A DNA stretch of 42,815 bases from Candidatus Liptonbacteria bacterium (GTDB taxonomy: Bacteria; Patescibacteriota; Minisyncoccia; UBA6257; 2-01-FULL-56-20). Below are positions 21,974-29,042 of the stretch, one piece after another. Made by a program: the position numbers and the translations under genes. How positions within the stretch are numbered: position 1 is the stretch's first letter; each line of letters begins with the position of its first letter. The stretch spans positions 1 through 42,815 of the forward strand of contig JACQBP010000027.1 of assembly GCA_016194445.1 (NCBI GenBank), written 5' to 3'. The notes under the pieces were generated by a model. The model was not told the origin of the DNA. It made no database searches and was given only the letters and a program-made list of their open reading frames with translations.

Positions 21974-23269
21974 TTATTTTAAAATCTCGCGCATTAATTT
22001 TGAAACTTCCTCCTCGGCTTGTTGAAGAGAAAGAAAAGAATCTGCTTTGCTAAAAAGTACCTTGTCGATCATTGCTCCGAAAATCCGCCGCGCTTCCTCC
22101 GCGTCTCCCCGCGGCCACGACCGCGCCGTGAGCGCCTGCCTGGCAAAAACTCCGAGCTCCGGGTCTTTTAGCAACCCGGCGATTAAAGCTTTGAGGGCTG
22201 GCGGCCTCTTCGCTTCTTGAAAGTATATCTTTTGAACTCCTGGATTGGTAGTACCGTAAACTATAAAATCCCAAGCCTCCCGGCTGTATCGGCTTTTTCT
22301 CGACACGCCCCAGCCCACGTAATTCGCGAAATTCACGGATTTTTCCGGATCCACTTGCGGCATCATCGCCACCCCCACGTTCAGAAACGGATTTTTTCTC
22401 TTCAAAACATTTAAGTCGTTATAATAGCCGAAAGTCATCGCAGTTTTCCCGTCCGAGAAGCTGTCGAAGGCCTTGCCTAAAGTATCATTCCAGGTGTAGT
22501 TTTGAGAAACGGGATTGGAAAACTGCAAATAGAATTGAAAAGCCCGCGCGCCCGGACCCGTGTTCCCCCCGGCCGTAAAGTTGGCTCTTGAAGACTGATC
22601 GAACATCTCGACTCCATTCTGAAACATTAGTAAATTAAGCAAATCGGCCGCCGAACCCAGGGTCTTCGTCGATCCCCCGATGGCCGCGGCCGCCCGCAAA
22701 ATTTGCCCCCGCTCATCGAGTCTGATTAAAGTTGGAATGAGCGCCTGAAACTCTTTCCAAGTGGTCGGCGGATAAACCACGGCCGCTTGATCAAAAAGGT
22801 CTTTATTGTAAAACAGCGCGAGAGTATCGAGATAAAGCGGCAAGGCGTAGATTCGGCCTCCGCTCACAAAATCTTGCTCCACCACCTGCGGGAAACCGAG
22901 ATTGGGATCTCGAAAAGATGCCAGGGTAAATTGATCAGGGAGCACCGGCGTAAGTTTCGCCTTATCTTTTAAAAGCGACCCGCTCCGCACCAAAAAAATA
23001 TCCGGTCCCTGATCCAGGGCCAAAGCTTCAAGTAAGTCTTTGTCGTAAGTGTCCTCGGAAACTTTTTTATAGTTGATTTTAACTCCGGGCCTCGCCTGGA
23101 CGTAAGCGGAGCGCAGCTTATCAAAAACGCTCTCGTTATCAAAACCCCACACCGTGAGCGTCGCCGACCCCACTTTATTCCGAATATTCAAAAGTATCAA
23201 AACCAAAACCAGCAACCCTAAAAACACCCCGCCCCCCACCATAAAAATTTGCTTCTTAGAAAATGCCAT
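21974..23269 (-). CDS. membrane-anchored family 1 extracellular solute-binding protein
   Basis: A 431-residue ABC-type sugar-binding-protein fold (MalE/UgpB-like). It has an N-terminal uncleaved membrane anchor (IFMVGGGVFLGLLVLVLILLNI) instead of a lipobox, then TLTVWGFDNESVFDKL, the lobe 1/2 hinge segment GRIYALPLYLDTLALFYNKDLF, and YVGWGVSRKSRYSREAWDFI. No permease or ATPase genes are nearby, and its tight coupling to the pilin-peptidase gene suggests a surface role in capture rather than a complete ABC importer. The ligand cannot be read. The stop overlaps the next gene's start region by 2 bp. Confidence 0.8.
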   Translation of the reverse strand: MAFSKKQIFMVGGGVFLGLLVLVLILLNIRNKVGSATLTVWGFDNESVFDKLRSAYVQARPGVKINYKKVSEDTYDKDLLEALALDQGPDIFLVRSGSLLKDKAKLTPVLPDQFTLASFRDPNLGFPQVVEQDFVSGGRIYALPLYLDTLALFYNKDLFDQAAVVYPPTTWKEFQALIPTLIRLDERGQILRAAAAIGGSTKTLGSAADLLNLLMFQNGVEMFDQSSRANFTAGGNTGPGARAFQFYLQFSNPVSQNYTWNDTLGKAFDSFSDGKTAMTFGYYNDLNVLKRKNPFLNVGVAMMPQVDPEKSVNFANYVGWGVSRKSRYSREAWDFIVYGTTNPGVQKIYFQEAKRPPALKALIAGLLKDPELGVFARQALTARSWPRGDAEEARRIFGAMIDKVLFSKADSFLSLQQAEEEVSKLMREILK

Positions 23270-23317
23270 TCCTTTTTAATCTCTCACTATAAAATTAAAG
23301 AAATAGTTTTATTTTAA

Positions 23318-23453
23318 GACCAGATTTGCTTTTGAGAAGCTCTCGCAGGCGCCAAAAGCTTGGCATCCCGCCGGGATTTTTGGTGCCGAGAGCGCAGGCG
23401 AGCGATCGCCGCTGGAGCGATCGAATCGCCGGTTCGAAAAAGCAGATCTGGTC
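23318..23453. ncRNA. 135-bp structured element, copy C
   Basis: Outer stem GACCAGAT-TGCTTTT/AAAAGCA-ATCTGGTC (one GU), inner arm CTCTCG..GGCGCCAAAA/TTTTTGGTGCC.CGAGAG around AGCTTGGCATCCCG, then CGATCGC/GCGATCG closing loop CGCTGGA. Lies between gyrA and the solute-binding protein gene. Related to copies A and B. Confidence 0.5.
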
Positions 23454-23503
23454 GAACTTTTGTTACGAGTCGAAGCGGGTTCATAAAATATAATTATTAC
23501 GTT

Positions 23504-25948
23504 CTATATCACCACCACCCCCGCTAATCTATCTCCGGCTTTAAGGTTCATCACCCTTACTCCTTGCGCCGCCCGCCCCGTCACTCGGACACTTTCCAAA
23601 CTCGTCCGGATAATCTGCCCCTTCGCCGAAAGAGTCATAATCTCCGTCTCTTCGCCCACCACCTGCGCGGCGATGAGCTCTCCTGTTTTAGCGGTCACCC
23701 GGGCCGTCGCAATCCCACTGCCCCCTCTCGACTGAACTCGGTATTGGCTAAAGGGAGTCTGCTTGGCAAAGCCGTTCGCCATCACCACCAGAAATTTCAA
23801 AGCTTTGGCCCCTGCCGCTTGAGCTTCTTTTATTATATCAAATCCGGCCACTTGATCGCCTTTTTTAAGTCGAATCCCCATCACTCCCGCCGCTGTCCGT
23901 CCCATCGCCCTGATTTGAGACTCCTTAAATCGAATCGAGCGCCCCTGACTCGTGGCGAGTGTCACCTGGTCCTTTCCGCTCGAGAGCCTCACCCACTTCA
24001 AACTATCCCCCTTTTTGAGAGCCATCGCGATGATCCCAGTTTTCCGAATGTTGGCAAACTCCGCGAGTGAAGTCTTTTTGATGAGTCCGTTCCGAGTCAC
24101 CATCACTAAATAACGCGAGTCTTTAACCTTTTTTTCTTCGCCTTCTCGGTAAGCGATAATGGCGCTCACACCCTCCTCCGACGCCATCTCCAAAAAATTA
24201 TGAATGGCTCTGCCCTTAGAAGTTCGGCCGGCCTGAGGTATCTCGTAAGCTTTAGTTTGAAAAACCCGACCGCGATCGGTAAAGAAAAGTAAATTATCGT
24301 GGGTATTCGCGCTCAAAAATTGCGTTAGAAAATCTTCTTCCGCCACCTCCGAACCGATCAGGCCTTTCCCGCCCCGATTCTGGCTTTTAAAAACTGTCGG
24401 CGAGAGCCTCTTCACGTAACCTCCAGAGGAAAGCGTGATCACCACGTCTTCCTCGGGCACCAAATCTTCTTCCGCGAATTCAACGAGTCCCGTCGAGACC
24501 AATTTTGTCCGACGTTCGTCGCCGTACTTTTCTTTAAGTTCTGTTAATTCTTTTTTTATAATCTGTAACACTCGGGCCGGGCTTTTGAGGATCAACCCAA
24601 GCTCTTTGATCAAAGCCAATTTATCCTTAAGCTCAGCTTCAACTTTTTCTCGTTCGAGCGCCGCCAAGGCCTGTAATCTCATCTCCAAAATCGCCACCGC
24701 TTGAATCTCGCTGAATTTAAAAACTTTTATTAAATTGTTTTTAGCTTCTTCTCGGTCTTTGGATTTTTTAATCGTCGCGATAACTTTATCGATTGCCTCG
24801 AGCGCTTTAGCGAGACCCGTTAAAATATGAGCCCTTTCCTCCGCTTTCCTTAAATCAAACTCTGTTCGCCGCCTCACCACCACTCGGCGATAGTCGAGAT
24901 AGTAGCCGATCATTTCTTTAAGCGACAAAAGGCGCGGCTGAATCCCGTCAACCAAAGCCACCATATTTAAATTAAAATTCTTTTGTAAGTCAGTGTGTTT
25001 GTAGAGCTGGTTTAAAATTTTCTGGGGCGGCACATCGCTTTTAAGTTCAATCACAATGCGCAGTCCCTCGCGTCCAGATTCGTCTCGCAAGTCCCGGATG
25101 CCTTCGATTTTCTTTTCTTGAACCAACTCCGCGATTCTTTTCACCAACTCCGACTTATTCACTTGATAAGGAATTTCGGTCACCACAATCTCAAACTGCC
25201 GCGCCTTCCGCTCTTGAATGTCAACCTTGGCTCTGGTTACAATCGCTCCTCGCCCGGTGAGATAGGCTTCCCTAATTGCCTTGGGGTCAAAAATCAAACC
25301 GCCCGTTGGAAAATCCGGGCCTTTCACGAACTTCAAAAGTTCCTGTCCGGAGGCCTCTGGATTATCCGCCGCGTACAAAATCGCTTCGGTCACTTCACTC
25401 AAATTGTGAGGTGGGATGCTCGTCGCCATCCCAACCGCGATCCCCATCGCCCCGTTTAAAAGCAGGTTGGGTAACTTCGCTGGCAAAACTTTCGGCTCCT
25501 CTCTTGTGGTGTCATAGTTCGGCATCCAATCTACCGTCTCTTTCTCGATGTCTTGCAACACCTCGTCACTTATTTTAGCTAATCGGCTCTCGGTATACCT
25601 CATCGCCGCCGCGCCGTCGCCGTCAATCGAACCAAAATTTCCTTGGCCTTCAATGAGTGGGTATCGAAGCGAAAAATCTTGAGCCATCCGGACCATGGAT
25701 TCATAAATCGCGCTATCTCCGTGCGGATGGTAGCGCCCCATCGTTTCTCCGACCGTGTTGGCTGATTTCCTAAACTTTGCTTGATGCGTCAGTCCCGTGT
25801 CCCACATGCCCCAGAGAATTCTTCGGTGGACCGGCTTTAACCCGTCGCGCACATCCGGCAGAGCGCGCGACACAATCACCGACATCGCGTAATCGATGTA
25901 TGATTCTTTAAGTTCAGCGGTTAGTTCTCTTTTATCTATATTGCCCAT
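23504..25948 (-). CDS. gyrA: DNA gyrase subunit A
   Basis: An 814-residue type IIA topoisomerase A subunit that cuts and rejoins DNA to introduce negative supercoils with GyrB. The N-terminal breakage domain has [21 protein letters not shown], the quinolone-region [15 protein letters not shown] and the catalytic Tyr in [11 protein letters not shown] coiled coil follows, then a C-terminal beta-pinwheel with repeated motifs. The GyrA box appears as QNRGGKG (Gln-Arg-Arg-Gly-Gly-Lys-Gly in most species), which favours gyrase over ParC. gyrB is not in the window. Element C follows its stop. Confidence 0.95.
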   Translation of the reverse strand: MGNIDKRELTAELKESYIDYAMSVIVSRALPDVRDGLKPVHRRILWGMWDTGLTHQAKFRKSANTVGETMGRYHPHGDSAIYESMVRMAQDFSLRYPLIEGQGNFGSIDGDGAAAMRYTESRLAKISDEVLQDIEKETVDWMPNYDTTREEPKVLPAKLPNLLLNGAMGIAVGMATSIPPHNLSEVTEAILYAADNPEASGQELLKFVKGPDFPTGGLIFDPKAIREAYLTGRGAIVTRAKVDIQERKARQFEIVVTEIPYQVNKSELVKRIAELVQEKKIEGIRDLRDESGREGLRIVIELKSDVPPQKILNQLYKHTDLQKNFNLNMVALVDGIQPRLLSLKEMIGYYLDYRRVVVRRRTEFDLRKAEERAHILTGLAKALEAIDKVIATIKKSKDREEAKNNLIKVFKFSEIQAVAILEMRLQALAALEREKVEAELKDKLALIKELGLILKSPARVLQIIKKELTELKEKYGDERRTKLVSTGLVEFAEEDLVPEEDVVITLSSGGYVKRLSPTVFKSQNRGGKGLIGSEVAEEDFLTQFLSANTHDNLLFFTDRGRVFQTKAYEIPQAGRTSKGRAIHNFLEMASEEGVSAIIAYREGEEKKVKDSRYLVMVTRNGLIKKTSLAEFANIRKTGIIAMALKKGDSLKWVRLSSGKDQVTLATSQGRSIRFKESQIRAMGRTAAGVMGIRLKKGDQVAGFDIIKEAQAAGAKALKFLVVMANGFAKQTPFSQYRVQSRGGSGIATARVTAKTGELIAAQVVGEETEIMTLSAKGQIIRTSLESVRVTGRAAQGVRVMNLKAGDRLAGVVVI

Positions 25949-26052
25949 TTCGAAAAATTTAAAATTTAAATATAAAAATTAAAAATTCTGGTTGCTCCGA
26001 CGCAATCGCCGGAGCTTCATTAACTTTTAACTTTGATTTTTTAACTTGAAAC

Positions 26053-26346
26053 TCATGGTGATGGCTTTATAATGTACTCCTTCCGGTGGTAAAAAATACC
26101 TTTTAAACTCTCAAAAACTGTTCCGACTCCGCTCTTCATTGTTTCTAAAAATGAAAAGCCTCCCTTCGACTGAACTTTTACCTCTTCCACTGTCGCTGGC
26201 CGGCTCAAGTCAGCCAACAAATTATTGAAATAAGCCAACCAAATATAAACCACTACCATCATGGCGACCAGCGTTACAAGAATCATCCATCTCTTTTTTT
26301 TACCGTCTTCAGCTAATTGTATTTTCTCCAAAAATTTTTTCATCAA
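26053..26346 (-). CDS. small single-pass membrane protein
   Basis: A 97-residue protein (start Met1 or Met2) with a basic N-terminus (KKFLEKIQLAEDGKKKRW), one membrane helix (MILVTLVAMMVVVYIWLAYFNNLL) and a polar tail with GGFSFLETMKSGVGTVFESLKG. No family recognised. It starts 19 bp after the stop of the 26365 gene on the same strand, so the pair are probably one operon. Confidence 0.55.
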   Translation of the reverse strand: MMKKFLEKIQLAEDGKKKRWMILVTLVAMMVVVYIWLAYFNNLLADLSRPATVEEVKVQSKGGFSFLETMKSGVGTVFESLKGIFYHRKEYIIKPSP

Positions 26347-26364
26347 TCTTTTACGTATGATGTT

Positions 26365-26937
26365 TCATGTTTCACGTTTTTCGAGCCAGACCACCTCACC
26401 TATCCGACCCTCAAGATCTTTCTTCTTGAAAACAAACTTCTCTTGAGCCTCCACTTTTTTACCAGTCAGTTTGATAAATTCCGTTGGGTCTTTAAAAAAG
26501 CTAGGCACGATGACCGCCGGTTCCAGTTGCTTCACAATATTTAAAGCCTCCTTCGCCCCTAGTCCCTCTCCCCCACCCACTCCGAGCACCAACACATCGA
26601 GCGCCCCATCCAAATTTTCTATAATTTCGATCGGCGGCGTTTTCTTCAGTTGTCCTAAAAAAGCGAAGTGTATATTTTCCCAGCGCACCCGGTAAATCGT
26701 TTTAACGTTCTTGTCGGTTGATTCTGAATCAATTTGCCAACCCAAAATCTCAATCCCTTTAACCTCATACTCGCCTGGGGTAAAGATCTCTCCTGGTTGA
26801 GGCAAGTAACCTGTCGCCCACGCCGTCGTTCGTAAAATCACCTCGGCCTTAAAACGGGCGCTCGGCGGATCCACGAGTAATGCCAAGTCTCCGCTCTGAA
26901 GCCGAAAACCCCCTTCGCCGTAATAACTTAAAACCAT
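26365..26937 (-). CDS. metallo-beta-lactamase-fold (UlaG-like) protein lacking usual zinc motif
   Basis: 190 residues from MVLSYYGEGGFRLQSGDLALLVDPP, a start typical of the UlaG/YtkL branch of the MBL fold (YxGHxxFxI ... DP). Later strands NIHFAFLGQL, DVLVLGVGGGEGLGAKEALNIVKQLEPAVIVPSFF match the C-terminal half of that fold. The HxHxDH metal motif of active members is not seen, so it may be non-catalytic. I start at the ATG at 26937 because it opens the fold; the track start is 6 codons longer. An operon with the small membrane protein is likely. Confidence 0.6.
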   Translation of the reverse strand: MVLSYYGEGGFRLQSGDLALLVDPPSARFKAEVILRTTAWATGYLPQPGEIFTPGEYEVKGIEILGWQIDSESTDKNVKTIYRVRWENIHFAFLGQLKKTPPIEIIENLDGALDVLVLGVGGGEGLGAKEALNIVKQLEPAVIVPSFFKDPTEFIKLTGKKVEAQEKFVFKKKDLEGRIGEVVWLEKRET

Positions 26938-27000
26938 ATCCACCCACTTTAGCAAAAAAATCCCCCTTTGAAAAGCGCGAAAATTGAAAGAATGCCATAA

Positions 27001-27013
27001 TTGCGGTGCTGGG
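27001..27013. repeat. Solo right arm of R1 repeat
   Basis: TTGCGGTGCTGGG matches the right arm of R1 copies, but no complementary left arm was found within about 130 bp on the left. Its end overlaps the -35 of the next promoter. Confidence 0.4.
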
Positions 27014-27042
27014 TTGACGTCCTCATTTTCCTACTCTATAAT
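27014..27042 (+). promoter_or_regulatory. Promoter of the S1-like gene
   Basis: TTGACG, 17-bp spacer, TATAAT: close to consensus. The -10 ends 14 bp before the ATG, so the leader would be about 7 nt, with no Shine-Dalgarno. Confidence 0.75.
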
Positions 27043-27056
27043 CATTTGATTCGATT

Positions 27057-27761
27057 ATGATCACCAATAGCAAGAAAGTTAAACCCATCCTAAACCAACT
27101 CATCAAAGCTGGCGTCACCAACCTGACCGGACCGAGAGAAGGCGACGTCGTCGAGGCCGAACTGATTCGAAAAATGCCTCGCGAGGTTTACTTTGATATC
27201 GACGGTTTTGGCACCGGCGTCATTTATGGCCAGGAATTAGTCAACGCCAAAAATATTATCAAAAACCTCAAACTGGGCGATCATCTCCCCGCCAAAATCG
27301 CTAACCTCGACAACGGCGAAGGTTACATCGAACTTTCATTTTCCGAAGCCGAGAAGCAACAGGTTTGGCAACAAATCAAAGAACTTCAAGAATCTGGAGA
27401 AATTGTCAAAGCGAAAGTGATGGGCGCCAACAGCGGCGGCCTCAATCTGAATCTCTTAAACCTCAAGGCTTTCTTGCCTATTTCTCAACTCTCGAATGAT
27501 CACCAACCCAAAAATATCGAAGGTGAGCGAGAAAAAATTATTGAGGAGTTAAAAAAAATGATCGGCGAAGAAGTGAGTGTCAAAATCATTGATGTCAATC
27601 CAAGGAGTAGCAAACTCATCGTTTCCGAAAGAGAAACGGCGAGCGCCAACATTAAAGAACTTCTAAGCAACTACCAAATCGGCCAAGAGGTGGAAGGTAT
27701 CGTCTCCGGTATTGCCGATTTTGGCGTTTTTGTAAAACTCGTTGATAACCCCGACATCTAA
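27057..27761 (+). CDS. rpsA: ribosomal protein S1-like, N-terminal piece (in-frame stop)
   Basis: 234 residues with two complete S1-type OB domains (about 20-95 and 100-190) and the first half of a third (GQEVEGIVSGIADFGVFVKLVDNPDI). The frame then meets TAA at 27759 exactly where family members have Glu in the DIEGMVHISEL strand; GAA to TAA is one base. Downstream codons continue in the same frame to 28148 with domains 3 and 4. The whole gene would be 363 residues, a normal size for a short S1. Promoter and terminator are both intact. Possibilities: a real nonsense mutation, strain variant, sequencing error or readthrough. Confidence 0.8.
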   Translation: MITNSKKVKPILNQLIKAGVTNLTGPREGDVVEAELIRKMPREVYFDIDGFGTGVIYGQELVNAKNIIKNLKLGDHLPAKIANLDNGEGYIELSFSEAEKQQVWQQIKELQESGEIVKAKVMGANSGGLNLNLLNLKAFLPISQLSNDHQPKNIEGEREKIIEELKKMIGEEVSVKIIDVNPRSSKLIVSERETASANIKELLSNYQIGQEVEGIVSGIADFGVFVKLVDNPDI

Positions 27762-27764
27762 GGG

Positions 27765-28148
27765 ATGGTCCACATCTCCGAACTCGATCACCGCATCATC
27801 GACAACCCCAAAGAAATCGTCAAAATTAACGACACCGTCCGCGTCAAAATTATCGACATCAAAGATAGCCGGGTTTTTCTCTCCCTTAAAGCCTTAAAAA
27901 TTGATCCTTGGCAAAGAGTGGCCGAAAAATACCAAGTTGATCAAGCGGTCCCGGGTCGCGTTTACAAATTCAACCCCTTCGGCGCGGTTGTTGATCTAGA
28001 CGGTGAAGTCCAAGGCATGATCCACATTTCCAAATTCGGCGGTCCCGAAGAAATGAAAAAGACGCTCGTTCAAGGCAGTGAATATAATTTCCGAATTGAA
28101 TCGATTAACCCCGAAGAAAAACGCATCACGCTCGATATTAAGAAATAA
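27765..28148 (+). pseudogene. rpsA: ribosomal protein S1-like, C-terminal piece after the stop
   Basis: 127 residues in the same frame as the upstream piece: the end of S1 domain 3 (MVHISELDHRIIDNPKEIVKINDTVRVKIIDIKDSRVFLSL) and a whole domain 4 (VPGRVYKFNPFGAVVDLDGEVQGMIHISKF). ATG at 27765 lies 3 nt after the TAA (TAAGGGATG), so coupled reinitiation could make a separate C-terminal protein. The fragment shows no other damage, so the stop is recent or artefactual. Confidence 0.75.
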
Positions 28149-28178
28149 AAAAATTCCCCGCCTCCGGGGAATTTTTTT
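28147..28178 (+). terminator. Terminator of the S1-like gene
   Basis: AAAAAATTCCCCG-CCTC-CGGGGAATTTTTTT overlapping the stop codon region. Confidence 0.85.
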
Positions 28179-28183
28179 AGCCG

Positions 28184-28238
28184 TGCCTGGACGGTGAATC
28201 CCTGCCTGCCGGCAGGCAGGGAACACCGGACTCCAACC
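28184..28238 (-). pseudogene. 3' half of a broken tRNA-Phe with palindrome in T loop
   Basis: On the minus strand: GGTTG (3' anticodon-stem strand), GAGTC (variable loop), CGGTG-TTC, a 20-bp insert CCTGCCTGCCGGCAGGCAGG, GATT-CACCG (T stem and loop resume), TCCAGGC (acceptor) and A73. The acceptor strand pairs fully with GCCTGGG of the 5' half at 28558-28610, and GGTTG pairs with that half's TAGCC. CCA is replaced by CGG. Confidence 0.6.
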
Positions 28239-28245
28239 CATCTCT

Positions 28246-28320
28246 TGGTGCCGCGGGGGTGAATCGAACACCCTGCGCCTGCCTCTTCAGGGCAGCGCTC
28301 TGCCAATGAGCTACCGCGGC
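28246..28320 (-). tRNA. tRNA-Phe(GAA)
   Basis: An intact 75-nt tRNA with CCA encoded: acceptor GCCGCGG/CCGCGGC, D arm GCTC..GAGC, anticodon loop CTGAAGA (GAA), T arm GGGTG-TTCGATT-CACCC, A73. Its first ten bases also serve as the last codons and stop (CCG CGG TAG) of the GIY-YIG gene. It lies between two halves of another tRNA-Phe. Confidence 0.95.
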
Positions 28321-28553
28321 ATATTTGCATTGCGCCATTCTCTTCCAACACCGCTCTTTAAAAACTTCTCTCGCTCTCTTGCTTTTTGGCGCGTTTTGCA
28401 CCTTTCGGAGTATATAACACGCCATGGTTTTTTGGAACGGGTCGTTTTAGTATCACTTTTATTGTGCTCCCTTATACGTCTCTCCAAATCCCCAGTCAAA
28501 CCTGTATAATAACTACCATCTTTCTCGCTTCGAATTATATACACAAAATACAT
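28311..28553 (-). CDS. small GIY-YIG endonuclease
   Basis: An 80-residue single-domain GIY-YIG nuclease (UPF0213-like): MYFVYIIRSEKDGSYYTGLTGDLERRIREHN, where VYI and YTG fill the two halves of the signature, followed by the catalytic Arg region, Lys-rich middle and the Glu-containing helix KAREREKFLKSG. The ATG at 28553 is 4 nt after the end of the tRNA-Phe 5' half; the longer track ORF would translate tRNA and repeat sequence. The gene ends inside the intact tRNA-Phe, whose TAG provides the stop. Related proteins act in DNA repair or homing. Its position inside a tRNA makes homing worth considering. Confidence 0.78.
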   Translation of the reverse strand: MYFVYIIRSEKDGSYYTGLTGDLERRIREHNKSDTKTTRSKKPWRVIYSERCKTRQKAREREKFLKSGVGREWRNANMPR

Positions 28554-28557
28554 AAAA

Positions 28558-28610
28558 TCTTCAGGGCTACACTCCCTGCCTGCCGGCAGGTACCACTGAG
28601 CTACCCAGGC
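28558..28610 (-). pseudogene. 5' half of a broken tRNA-Phe with palindrome in D loop
   Basis: Minus strand GCCTGGG-TA-GCTC-AGTGGTA, a 16-bp insert CCTGCCGGCAGGCAGG, then GAGT-G-TAGCC-CTGAAGA, i.e. acceptor, D arm and anticodon stem-loop up to position 38 with the Phe anticodon GAA. It stops there and the GIY-YIG start follows. The matching 3' half is at 28184-28238. Confidence 0.6.
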
Positions 28611-28655
28611 AGCAAAAAGATAATAATTCAAAAAGAGAAACAATTCAACAAATAG

Positions 28656-28727
28656 TCCCCCCGGCAGGAATCGAACCCGCATTTAAAGGTTAGAAACCTT
28701 CCGTTCTATCCATTGAACTACGAGGGG
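28656..28727 (-). tRNA. tRNA-Arg(UCU)
   Basis: CCCCTCG acceptor paired with CGGGGGG, anticodon loop TTTCTAA (UCU), T arm GCGGG-TTCGATT-CCTGC, discriminator A. CCA is not encoded. Confidence 0.9.
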
Positions 28728-28783
28728 ATGTGGAACGCATTGATTCTAAACAAAAAATGAGATAAGTTAAAGAGGCTAAAAAA

Positions 28784-28857
28784 CGGGCTGTAGTGTAATG
28801 GCAGCACGAGTCTTTTGGGAAGATTTAGTCCGAGTTCGAATCTCGGCAGCCCGACCA
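28784..28857 (+). tRNA. tRNA-Pro(UGG)
   Basis: CGGGCTG acceptor with the C1-G72 pair usual in tRNA-Pro, anticodon stem AGTCT/AGATT around loop TTTGGGA (UGG), T arm CCGAG-TTCGAAT-CTCGG, A73 and encoded CCA. A Gln(UUG) reading would need an unpaired anticodon stem. Confidence 0.88.
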
Positions 28858-28885
28858 ATCAGATATTCCCAACCATCCTTGCTTC

Positions 28886-28913
28886 TTGACTCAAGTTAAA
28901 AACCTACTATATT
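28886..28913 (+). promoter_or_regulatory. glnA promoter
   Basis: TTGACT, 16-bp spacer, TATATT, about 130 bp upstream of the glnA ATG. Confidence 0.6.
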
Positions 28914-28917
28914 GAAA

Positions 28918-28984
28918 TTAGCCTAAGGCAAAAAGCCCTAGCCTAAACTCTCTTCGAGGGGAAACGCAAGCGGAGGGAGTTTTT
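28918..28984 (+). promoter_or_regulatory. glnA leader with attenuator-like hairpin
   Basis: An imperfect arm TTAGCCTAAGGC/GCCCTAGCCTAA precedes AAACTCTC...GGGAGTTT, which contains a CGCAAGCG hairpin and is followed by TTTTTGATTTT. This looks like a possible intrinsic terminator before the gene, so transcription attenuation is plausible. It does not match the glutamine-riboswitch consensus I know. Confidence 0.4.
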
Positions 28985-29042
28985 GATTTTGAAAACCAAA
29001 AAGTGATTGATCATGAAACCAAACTCACAAGGAGGAAGTAGA

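Noticed and set aside
19854-23269. A complete type IV secretion system
   Set aside because: Only pilin-like proteins, a peptidase fusion and a binding protein are present; no VirB4/VirD4-type ATPase or channel component lies in the window.
27057-28148. Alternative genetic code explaining the internal stop of the S1-like gene
   Set aside because: The codon is TAA, and other genes in the window end in TAA. Recoded CPR lineages (Gracilibacteria, SR1) reassign TGA to Gly, not TAA.
28184-28610. A functional tRNA-Phe with a large intron or a trans-spliced split tRNA
   Set aside because: The outer tRNA also carries 16- and 20-bp inserts in its D and T loops and lacks CCA, and a complete tRNA-Phe is present inside, so a pseudogene is simpler.
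28784-28857. tRNA-Gln(UUG) reading of the plus-strand tRNA
   Set aside because: It would need an anticodon stem GAGTC/AAGAT that does not pair; the UGG reading pairs fully and the C1-G72 pair fits tRNA-Pro.
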